A DNA stretch of 64,000 nt from Neofusicoccum parvum (lineage: Eukaryota > Ascomycota > Dothideomycetes > Botryosphaeriales > Botryosphaeriaceae). Location of the stretch: assembly GCA_020912385.1 (NCBI GenBank), contig CP087207.1, positions 3,224,001 through 3,288,000 on the forward strand, read 5' to 3'. This document shows, one piece after another, positions 55,436-64,000 of this stretch. Made by a program: the position numbers and the translations under genes. Position 1 is the first letter of the stretch. Each line of letters begins with the position of its first letter. Under the pieces are notes generated by a model, which worked only from the letters and a program-made list of their open reading frames with translations, had not been told where the DNA came from and did no database searches.

Positions 55436-58400
55436 CCGGCCGGGTCGTCCACGCGGACGGGGCGGGCGGTTTCATGGGGGAGCGCACGGCGGCGTTCGCG
55501 TGGACAGGCAGGCGGCGGCCTCTGCAGGTGCTTGCGCGCCCGCGGCCCTGCGAAGCTTGATCCCCCCAAAGCAGCCGCTGCCGAAAATAACCGTCCTCCC
55601 TGCTGCCCGCCCGCCGCGCCGGGACGCCTGCGCGGCGGAGGGCGTGCGGCGTGCCGGCCATGCGACGCGTCGTCATTGTCACATGCGGCGGGCGCGGGCT
55701 GTGTGCGACGTCGCTTGGGCTGAGAGCATCGAATCCTTCCACCTAGGGCTCGGCCAAATCAATAACGGCTGCAATGTGCGATGACCGCGAGCCAGGCCCG
55801 CGGCGCTCGCCCAGGGCCAGCGCCAGCGCCAGCGCCGCCCGCCGCCGCGACAGCCCGACAGCAGAAATCCCCGAGCAGCCGCCGCGGCGCACCTGCAATT
55901 CCCTATACGGCAGCTAGCTTATTAACTGATGACGAGAGCAACGGCTCGGCGCGCCGCCCCTTCGCGCGTGGCCGTGTCGTACGACATCAAACGTCTGTCC
56001 GCCCAGCTTACGGGTGCTTGTGGCACATCCTGGGCGAGCTTGGTCGGCCGCTGCTGGTGGGGGTGGCGGCCATTGGCTGCAGCCGGCATCCGCCCGCAGG
56101 ATCCGCTGCTCCTTTGCTCCCTCCCGTCTGACGGGCAGCGGCTGGGGAGCGGCTTCCGATAGGCGCGTTGCGCGCCGGCGACTCAGGCCAGGGCCGCGGC
56201 GGCGCGGTGGTTACCTGAGGACTGCTCCGCGCCGTTGGATCATTGCCGTACGCAGAATGACACACAGATTTAGCATCAGATCAAACCATGCTGCGCTGTG
56301 ACCGCAAGCGCGCTAGCGCGTGACGAAAGCCAAAAGTGCCGGCATGGCGAGCTGAGCGCAGCGCAGCGCAGCGCAGCAGCGGCAGCATGAACCACCCAGC
56401 CCGGCGGGCCGCGCACCTGGGCGCAGTGGTCGACGGCGCGCGTTCGTTCAGGCAAGAGATCGCCGCCGGCGTGGACTCGTACGTACCTGCCTAAGCGAGG
56501 CCCGGCCGCAGCTAATAAGCTCTCCTCCATCGTCACAAACAAATGCGCCCTGCTGGCATGGCCGCGCCCCTCCTCCCTCGCCGGCCATCCCAACCTCAGA
56601 TCCAGCCAGATCGGCCAAACCGGGGAAATCGCCCGCCGCACGTCCGTGCTTCTCCGGCCGTTGCAGTCTTCCCGCCGCACTATGAGACAAGGTCTCAACC
56701 CATCTCGCCGTCGCCGCCCCTCGCCTTTTCGTATTCTCGCACTAGACCACTATACAAAGCGCCGCCGCGCCTCTTAGCACCGCCCTACTATTTCATTGAT
56801 TTTTCCCTATTCCAGCAGCTGCTGTATAACGCTCCAGCGCCACCGCCGCACCACCGGCGAGACGAGCCGGAGAGTTATATCTTCCGAGACGCTTGGCCTT
56901 CTACATACATACGTAATGCGCCGCCGGCATGGGTACGTAGAAACCTTCGTACCTTCTTTGCACCCCCCCGTCAGCGCAACCCGAAAAAGGTGCTTGCATA
57001 AGGCGCCCACCGCGCATGTCCGGGCGGACCAAGCGTTTCCCTTCCCCTCTTCCCTCAAGTGTCTTAGATCGATCTGTGATCTTATTTCCATCCGCCCTCC
57101 CACCCCTTCGCATTCGTGTCGCCTGCCTGGCGCCCTCCAAGATCTCGAGTGCGTGATGTGTCGGATGTCGGGTTTCTTGTTTCCGAGTGCCGCCAGGAGG
57201 AAGCCCGACGCGGTGGCGTGGCAATTAATTGCGACCCCGGGGCTTGTCAGCCCGTGGTTGCGTGATTCCGGTGGGCTGTTAAGGTCCGGGTATGCGTTAT
57301 TCTTTTGGCGTCCAGCGCAAGTTTCGGTTTGAGGGCCGTTGGTGAGATGGGCGTGGATGTGTGTTTGGCGTGCACAGCGCGAAGTCGTTGGGCCGCGTGG
57401 TCGCCTCGCAAGTCATACTGCAACGGGTTGGTCAATCGTATAGAACGGGAATTCGATGTCCGTTCGAAAAGGTGCAGGCGGTGAAGTGGTCGTTCCCATG
57501 TGGACAAATGCTTCGGCTGTCGATGTGGTTGCCGAATCGTTGCGATGTTTCAACCCCCACAATCGAAGTGCATCTGGCGTAGTAAGACTTAAGAACTGGC
57601 GTTGATAACAACGCGGAATTCTGATAAATGTACGATTGCTCTTACTTAGATGCTGCGATTCTCCATGTGGAAACAGGCCTTGCAGTTGTCTCCTCTATGG
57701 TAATTATTCTCAAGCCAGGCAAGAGAGTGGGCGATGACGGGCCAAGAGGCTTCTCGACGAAATCGAGCTGCAAGACGGCACTGCGTAGGGCGTCCATACT
57801 TCCATCTTGGGTATATGACTGGTACACCCTGGTGTTGTTGGACGTGTGGACGCGGGTGCCGTTGCTGGGTGTAGCTCATGAAAAGGTCGAATAGGATGTA
57901 CTGCGATAAAGAGATATAGCCATGGAAGTAGTTGCGTAATAGGCAACGCTAAATGAATCCAGTCAAGTGTCCCAAGTTCTGTTACGGGAGCAGGCGCTGA
58001 AGCTCACGCATGGTAGTCCCATTGGTGTTGGAACGTTCGCTCGAGCGTGCAAGTGCAATGGGGGAAGACGCTCAACACCATCCGGACGAACGGCCCAGTT
58101 CTTTCACCACAGTCATTGTAACGTGTTCTAGCCGGAAAAGGCGGGGTAGATGGATACCTCAGCGGAGCGGCTATGAGTTGAGGTGAGTGAGTATGATCCA
58201 TCACTTAGCACACTAATCCAGAAGAGGAAATTTCCCCAGTGCACTGCAGCTTGTGGGGATACAGAGTCATTGTGAGAGGGAGTCAAGTCAGCATGGCTCA
58301 TGATTACACACCCTTTCGTGTTCCATGGCTTCCGACAACCTTATTGCTTTTGTAGAGCTGGGTGGGATAAAGAGGTAGTGAACGAAGCACGTAGATAGTC

Positions 58401-58443
58401 CTAACAGAACACCATGCACTCCTTGCACACGAAGGAAAATACC

Positions 58444-58532
58444 TACATGGGTAGTCGAAGCATTCATCCGGATGACTTTGGTAATTGGATCAAAGTGCAT
58501 CTGCATCCAGATGAATGCTTCAATTGACCATG
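58444..58532. repeat. Inverted pair of the dispersed repeat (hairpin-forming)
   Basis: Left arm about 58446-58474 is the reverse complement of the motif (CATTCATCCGGATG); right arm about 58504-58532 is in forward orientation (CATCCAGATGAATGCTTC). The 29-bp arms agree at all but about six positions and enclose about 29 bp. The same motif occurs singly at 48282 and 48573. The arrangement resembles a small MITE-like remnant or a bidirectional protein-binding site. Confidence 0.6.
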
Positions 58533-58859
58533 TGACTGCTCCGAGCGAGATCTAAGCAGTCCATTTCTTTTGCGACCCACTATGCAAGGGTACCTACAGG
58601 CATGTAAACCACCCCTACACATCATTTCATAAACACAACACAAGCCATGACGAGATCTATTTTGCCGATCTGAACGAAAGACTTTGTTGAAGGCTAAGCC
58701 TACGTACCGACATCGCCCGAGCAACTCCACCCCAACTCCGCGTCTACCCAAAAAAGAAGCCAGTCCAAAGCAAACACTAACATCAAGAGAAATCTGTGTT
58801 TAGGACCACTCGCAAGTAAAAACAAAAAAGGTAAGAAACAACAAAACCACCAGACATCG

Positions 58860-59727
58860 CTACCGCTTCTCCATCATCCGCCTCATCACATCCAACTCGG
58901 CATCCCTCCTCGCCAACTGCAGCCGCAGCTCGTCGCGCTCCTTCTCAACACCCGCCAGCGCACCCTCCAGCTCCGAGATGCGGTCCACCTTCTTCTGCCG
59001 GTACTTGGCGGCCGCGAGGTTGTTGCGGCGGCGCTTCTCGGTCAGGTCGTCTTTGGCGTCGCCGTCCTCGTCGGCGACGGCAGCACGCTTGCGCTTCGTC
59101 GTCTTGGTGGTTGACGAGGAAGACGACGGAGCGGGGGCGGTGGGGGCGTCGGCGGAGAAGGAGGATCCGGAGGTGGACGAGGGGGAGGTGCGGGACGAGG
59201 GAGCGCTGCTGGAGGAGGAGGGCTCGGTGATGGATGCGGAGTCTGGCGGGATTAGCTTGCGTGGCGCTGCAGTGGGAGGCGATCTATTACTCACCTAGGA
59301 AAAGCGGGTTCAGAGTGGTGGATAGGAAAGATTCGTTGAGCATTGCAGAAGAAATGTTTTCAGTCGAGAGATCCGGAGAGCTGTCGATGCCGGCGCTTCC
59401 GCCATCAAGGGCGGCGAGCCAGTCGTTATTTGAAGGCTGGTTGTTTTGCGGGTCGAAGAAATCAAGCGGAAGGTCGGGAACAGAGGTTGGAGGAAGTTCG
59501 GTGAAGGGTGCAAGGAGATCCGGTGGAGACAGGTCGTTTCCGAGAGCGAAGCCAAAAGCGGTGCCGGCGATATCCGTGGTGAAGCAGTGGTGCTCGAGGT
59601 CCAATAGCCAGTTGTCGTTATGTTGGAGGTTCTGTGGCAGGGGATCTCTGCGGCTGGTACCGGACGAAGGAGAGCTGGATAGCGGAACACATGCTGACCA
59701 AAATTCGAAGTTTTCAGAAGATTGCAC
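58860..59727 (-). CDS. Short bZIP transcription factor
   Basis: Two exons (59727-59295 and 59242-58860, intron of 52 nt) give 271 residues. The C terminus is a bZIP: basic region EKRRRNNLAAAKYRQKKVDR, then a zipper with heptad hydrophobics (ISELEGALAGVEKERDELRLQL) ending RRMMEKR at the very end. The first exon has hydrophobic and acidic clusters (NDNWLLDLEHH, PDLPLDFFDPQ) typical of activation domains, and a Ser/Thr-rich linker follows. The NxxAAxKYR signature and the C-terminal position resemble the fungal ATF4/GCN4-like group, but the exact orthologue is not certain. The upstream region has a palindromic AP-1-type site, suggesting bZIP autoregulation. Confidence 0.87.
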
Positions 59728-60090
59728 GAAGAAAGGGCCTCCCCAGTATGAGGCCCAAGGGGAAAGGAAGGGGTTGGAGGAGGGAAAGGGTGACGGTTGT
59801 CGGCCAGCCTGAGGCGTGCGAGGGGTCGGGTTTTGAGGAACCGTCGAACTCGGGTGCGGAGTAATACCTTAGTCTAGAGCGGCATCTTGCTGTGCACTTG
59901 GCGTGAGATGGCTGCTATTTTGGGCCTAGCGCGCATCCCTGCGTTCCATCTGCGCGCAGCTCAAGAGCTTTTCGGTGTAGGCAGTGCCCTAACGGCGGCG
60001 GTGAATCAGGGCAAATTGGAGGATTTATGCACGAACCAGGCCGAGATACGACGGCCGAAGGCACGCCGCGGTTGTGCAGCGCGCTGAGAG

Positions 60091-60130
60091 GCTGAGCCAC
60101 TCTGAACCACTCTGAGCCACCGTGAGCCAT
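60091..60130 (+). repeat. Four 10-bp tandem units with TGAGCCAC core
   Basis: Units start at 60091, 60101, 60111 and 60121: GCTGAGCCAC, TCTGAACCAC, TCTGAGCCAC, CGTGAGCCAT. The period is exactly 10 bp, about one helical turn, so identical contacts would face the same side of the DNA. The last unit is the left arm of the palindrome that follows. Confidence 0.8.
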
Positions 60131-60149
60131 TATGACTCATAATGGCTCA
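60123..60149. promoter_or_regulatory. Perfect 27-bp palindrome centred on TGACTCA (AP-1/Gcn4-type site)
   Basis: Bases 60123-60135 (TGAGCCATTATGA) are mirrored exactly by 60137-60149 (TCATAATGGCTCA) around the central C at 60136. The core TGACTCA (60133-60139) is the classical binding site of AP-1/Gcn4-type bZIP dimers. It lies 409 bp upstream of the start of the bZIP gene at 58860-59727. Confidence 0.75.
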
Positions 60150-61101
60150 GCAGGACTGCCCTGCGGCTGACCGCTAGCGCGAGCTGCTCTTGGCACGCAA
60201 ACCCGTGCATGTCGAAGCAGTCGTCCGGATAGCCTTGACACAGCTTCAATGTGACCTTTGTGTCCGGACGAAGGCTTCGATTCCCCGCGGCCTGGCTTGG
60301 TGTTTGGTCGGACCAGCCCTGTCGCGACATCGTTTTCTTCGCACCAGCTGCCATCCTCAGTACGGGACCCCCACCACCATCCAGAACAGACTTCCGTTCA
60401 AGATTGCGACCGCAGCACGGAACGAATGAGCCACCACCTGCCAATGGGGGAAAAATCCCGAAAGGGATTGTTTATAGCGGTGCTGATGAGAAACGTCAGA
60501 GGCCCCGTGACTTTTTGCCATTCTGGAAAGAAGTTCGAAACCGACGCGCGGCAAACAGACAAGGCTGCTTCAGCTCAACCCATCCCACAGCCCGATCCTC
60601 TGGTCAACAGCGCTTGATTCCGACCCAAATATCATCCGGAGTAACGTAACAGCTCTCATAATCTTTAAAAAAGCTTTTAGACGTCACCAACGCAATCACC
60701 CATGCCTTCGCCCCCTCCCCTCCTTTGTCCATCCCGTAATCGGTATAAGCCTACAAACCACACCGTGTGCCATAGAACTCCCTACTCGCAATGCAGAATT
60801 TTTACCCTTCCGTCTTTGTTTCTTTCCAGAAGATCGAGTCGTATTCCCACCGTCAATCACCGTCACCACCCCCTTTGCCACTAATCCTGACTTTATCAAC
60901 ACCTAGAAGTCGGAATAAGGAAGAAAGCAGCATAAGAAAAAGAAAAGAACCATCCATCATCCCATCAATCGCATCGCGGCTGACCAGCCAAGTACCGCTG
61001 CTTCACCGACGAAACAAAATGCTAGACTTTACAAGCCTCCTCTAAACCCGTGTCCAACCCATGCTCGCTATCATGATCGTCTTGGAGAGCCCCAGTCCCG
61101 A

Positions 61102-64000
61102 TCAACCGGTGAAGCGGAACCTGGTCGCCTCGAGGCGGCCCAGGCCTTCGCGAGGCGCGACGTTGCGGCGACGGTACGAGTTGGTGAAATCCTGCAGCAG
61201 GATGCGGATCTTACGGACTTCGTTTGCCTGTATGCGCCTGATGATACCGTCAGGAGTAATGAACATAAGCTTAGTGGGAAAGGATTGGAAATACTGGTTG
61301 ATGTTGTTCATCAGCCGCTCCGCCTCTTGTGGGCTGATGGACCCAGGCGGCAGCATGCTGACGGTGGTCTTGACCCACTGCGCCACCTCCACTGGCATCA
61401 GGTTGAACATCTCCAGCAACACCCCAGACGCGTCCGGGAAGCAGTCTCGGGGGAAAGTGTACATCATGCCCGTCATGATGCGCTGTGTCAACTGCTCTCC
61501 TTGACCGTTGACCAACTGCTTGACCGCAGACTGGATCTGGGGAGGATTGGTTCGAGGCTCATCGCCCCAATCAGATGAAGGCGGGTTGTCGGTGCCGTAG
61601 GCGAGGAAGTCACGGAGGAAATGCAAAGAGGCGATGAGAGGCTCCTCTTTCAGGAGGGTGAGGGCTGTGGTGGCTGCAGCGAGGATAGAAGGCATGAGTG
61701 GCGACGTCACGGACTGGTCGGGGAAGAAGAGAAGGACGTCCACGGAGAGCCGGAAGAAATCTTCAATGACTGCAACACAGTGAGTTCACGTGTCGTAATC
61801 AACATAAAAATGGAATGTCCAATACTCACCGTCAGGAAGCTGCTCCGGGGGAAGGTCGCTCAGGGCCCTTAGGAACGTTGTCGCCTGAGCGGAATAGAAC
61901 TGGAAGACGGCTGCAAGAGTGTTGTCATCCACGCCCTCAGCGCCAGGAGCAAATTCCCTCACAATCGAGTCGGTCGCCCACAGGAAGCAGCCTTGCCTTG
62001 ATGCCGTGAATCCTGCGGCCAACTTGTCTGCCAACTGAGGAAGCAGGGGTGCCATGTGGATCCGGTACGAGAGGACCATGTAGCGCCAGCAGCGGCACAC
62101 GCGCTCCAGGATCGGCGAGAAGGAAGTGAAGCCCTCAGCGAGTGTCGCGAACACAGGGAAGATCTCCTGGCAGTACCGAACGCAAGGGTGAGGTTGAGAG
62201 GCGGGAACGTAAGGCTGGACCCACTGTATGAAGATGGTGATGATCTGCAGCTTATCTGTTGCTGCGTTAGCAATTTCGATCAAACCCATGGGATCTGTTC
62301 TTACCAGCAAGAGCGAGCTTAGCCTTGTCGTCGGTCGCGTGCTGCGCCATCTCCATAATCGTCTTGATGACAGGGTCGCAATACAGCTTCAGGTAGTCGT
62401 AGATGACCTCCGGCGGCTGTTCAGCGAGAACAGATGCAACGCCGTCCGTGAGCTCGTCCTGGCTGCTCGCAGGTAGCCTGTCGAGCACGCTAGTGTAGAA
62501 TTGCTGAAGCTGAGGGATGTAGTCCTTCAGCAGGGGCGCACAGTCGTTGCAGAAGAACTTGAACGACAAAGCGGCAGCGCGAACAACTTCCTTGGACTGG
62601 TGATTGAATGCGGCCATGATGTAGTCGAGCTGAGGTTGGAGGGTATCGGGGTGCTGAGCGGTCCACAACGTGTATCGTCCGAGAGCCATGACGGCTTGGA
62701 AGCGAACCTTCTCCTGGTCAGGGATCTGAACAAGCAGAGGCATCAGGCGAGGCAGCATGATGTTCTCATCCTGAGGAACCATACGTCCCATAGCTCTCAT
62801 GGCGAAAAGCGGCGCCTCCAACTTCTGCCACTCTGGAACGTGACCAGCCGATGCCTGAGGTCCGAACTTGCTCACCCAATCCTCGATGAGCACATAGCAT
62901 TTCTGAAGGCATTCCGTCACACCGATGACCTCGCAGCAGTCCTTCAGCACATCGCCCATCTGGTGCCTGAACTCCCGGAACTTCTCTTCCTGCTCACGGT
63001 CGCCCTCGAACAGATCCTTCTCGTCGCCGGAGTCCGGCTTTGGGTACTCCAGGTGGCCGACCATGATGTCGACAAGTTTCGAGTAGACCGCAACGAATTC
63101 GAGCCTGGCCTGCATGTACTTCTCCAAAGTAAGATACTGCTTGAGCTCGTACCAGAAGTTGAAGGTGTGAGAGATGGCGTCCCGTTCCTGATCCAAGGCT
63201 GCAGCTTCGAGCACTGCCTCCACTAGGCCGCGGAACTGATCAGGCATCCTTGCAATGAGCACGACCCATGCCTCACCAGCCTCCGCGAAGACACGGGCGA
63301 TTCCCTTGAATACCTCGGTATCTTCCTCTTCAGCAGCTTGCGCAATCTTTGGTCGCAGAGCCATGAGTTTCGGATAAAGGGTCGAAATGACGTGCATGCA
63401 CTCATCAACGTCCCGAGTCTCCCTGACAACCGCGCAAATACATTCCACGGCGGATTCGAATGGTTCATCCTCGGAGAGACCGTTCAAGATCGTGTCCAAG
63501 AGAGAAGAGTTGATGATGTCGTTGATGGGGACCTCACGTGCCCAGGATTGGATGCAGTCCATGAGCTGAGGGTTCTTTGCTGCCGCATCTACGTGGATGA
63601 GCATACTCCTACGGTATAACATCGGATGGGGTACCTACCGGACGAGCGGGCGTATTGGGACAGCAGGCCCAGAACTTCCTGTGCGTTATCCTCTAGCAGC
63701 TCCTTTGTCCTTTCTGACAGCTCATCTTCCTGTTGACGTTAAGGATTAGACTCTGATCGTGATTCGAGATGCCGCGGTCGGGCGCTCGCAATGTGGTGGT
63801 TCGGCCGAACGTACAGTCAGATTGATCTTTCGTCCTTCGGTAACTTCTTCCGGCAGGACGCGTAGGAAGTCCAGGACACAGGGAATGCTTGCGGGATCGT
63901 TGCCAAGTGTGGACACAACCAGCGGCAGGACATCCTTCCATTCCATCATCTGTATCGCCAGATTCGCCAGGCAGACGCAGAGCTGCATCCTGATGGGCTT
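61102..64000 (-). CDS. MTR10: Nuclear import receptor, MTR10/transportin-3 type (N terminus beyond window edge)
   Basis: Importin-beta family protein made of HEAT-like helical repeats; carries SR/mRNA-binding proteins into the nucleus. At least five exons are visible, with introns near 63815-63740, 63640-63610, 62305-62255 and 61820-61770. Recognisable stretches are LQLCVCLANLAIQ-like MQLCVCLANLAIQMMEWKD, VLPEEVTEGRKINLT, KFFCNDCAPLL, TQRIMTGMMYTFPRDCFPD and the C-terminal IRILLQDFTNSYRRRN. The order and spacing fit fungal MTR10. The start codon lies to the right of base 64000. No connection with the secondary-metabolism genes; it marks a conserved chromosomal border. Confidence 0.87.

Larger units (their letters stand above)
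52858..58859. other. 6 kb upstream region of the Zn2Cys6 gene, very GC-rich, no gene seen
   Basis: Between 52858 and about 56700 the sequence is strongly GC-rich, so long open frames appear on both strands at once; none shows a family pattern, consistent codon use or splice signals. From 56700 to 58859 the composition is ordinary. The interval probably contains the promoter and a long 5' leader of the Zn2Cys6 gene, and on the right the 3' end of the bZIP gene. Short tandem repeats are at 55400-55435 (two 18-bp copies), about 55818-55840 (GCCAGC units) and about 56352-56375 (GCAGC units). Confidence 0.5.
59728..61101. promoter_or_regulatory. Upstream region of the short bZIP gene
   Basis: No gene is supported; frames such as 60251-60649 (plus) lack any family pattern. 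The key elements are the phased repeats and palindrome at 60091-60149. The right end holds the 3' end of the import receptor gene. Confidence 0.5.

Noticed and set aside
60251..60649. 132-codon plus-strand frame upstream of the short bZIP gene
   Set aside because: Low-complexity Arg/Ser/Pro translation, overlapping alternative frames and no family pattern; the interval is better explained as promoter.

Overview
This 64 kb window is nuclear DNA of a filamentous ascomycete (Pezizomycotina, most likely a Sordariomycete). Genes are split by many 50-80 nt GT-AG introns, with CTAAC-type branch sites visible in several. GC is fairly high, with a few AT-rich gaps, and the families are typical: a multi-domain highly reducing PKS, an NRPS, a fungal FAS alpha subunit, an ABCC transporter, a Zn2Cys6 factor and fungal bZIP factors. 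No rRNA, tRNA, CRISPR array or intact transposon was recognised.

Left block (1-22.3 kb): an accessory secondary-metabolism neighbourhood. From the left edge it holds an NRPS that runs off the window (minus), a small Rossmann reductase-like protein (minus), a 226-residue protein matching the C-terminal part of a cluster-type bZIP factor but without the bZIP (minus), a fatty acid synthase alpha subunit without its C-terminal phosphopantetheinyl transferase domain (minus), a 2OG-Fe(II) dioxygenase of the amino-acid hydroxylase type (minus) and, divergently, a full-length ABCC exporter (plus). NRPS plus dedicated FAS alpha plus a bZIP-family regulator recalls the HC-toxin/apicidin class of fungal peptides. 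The visible N terminus of the NRPS is unusual: relic of an A domain, intact T domain, half an E domain, then C and A.

Middle block (22.7-33.0 kb): mostly ordinary metabolism. It has an ABC1/COQ8-family mitochondrial protein, a divergent pair (class II aldolase/adducin-like, HAD haloacid dehalogenase-like), a full-length bZIP factor that is the paralogue of the bZIP-less protein in the left block, a tiny mitochondrial membrane protein and a NAPE-PLD-like metallo-beta-lactamase-fold hydrolase.

Polyketide block (33.7-47.3 kb, all minus): a CoA-ligase-like enzyme, a stand-alone thioesterase and a complete KS-AT-DH-cMeT-ER-KR-ACP HR-PKS. In known fungal lipopeptide pathways such a trio makes, releases and activates a methylated acyl chain for an NRPS. 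No NRPS lies next to it; the only one in the window is the left-edge gene, about 30 kb away, whose N terminus presents a carrier domain before the first condensation domain.

Right block (49.3-64 kb): conserved regulatory and housekeeping genes: a large Zn2Cys6 factor with an exceptional 6 kb GC-rich upstream region, a short bZIP factor whose upstream region carries four 10-bp-phased repeats running into a perfect 27-bp palindrome centred on an AP-1/Gcn4 site, and a nuclear import receptor (MTR10/transportin-3 type) cut by the right edge. A diverged dispersed repeat, once as an inverted pair, occurs at 48.3, 48.6 and 58.4-58.5 kb.
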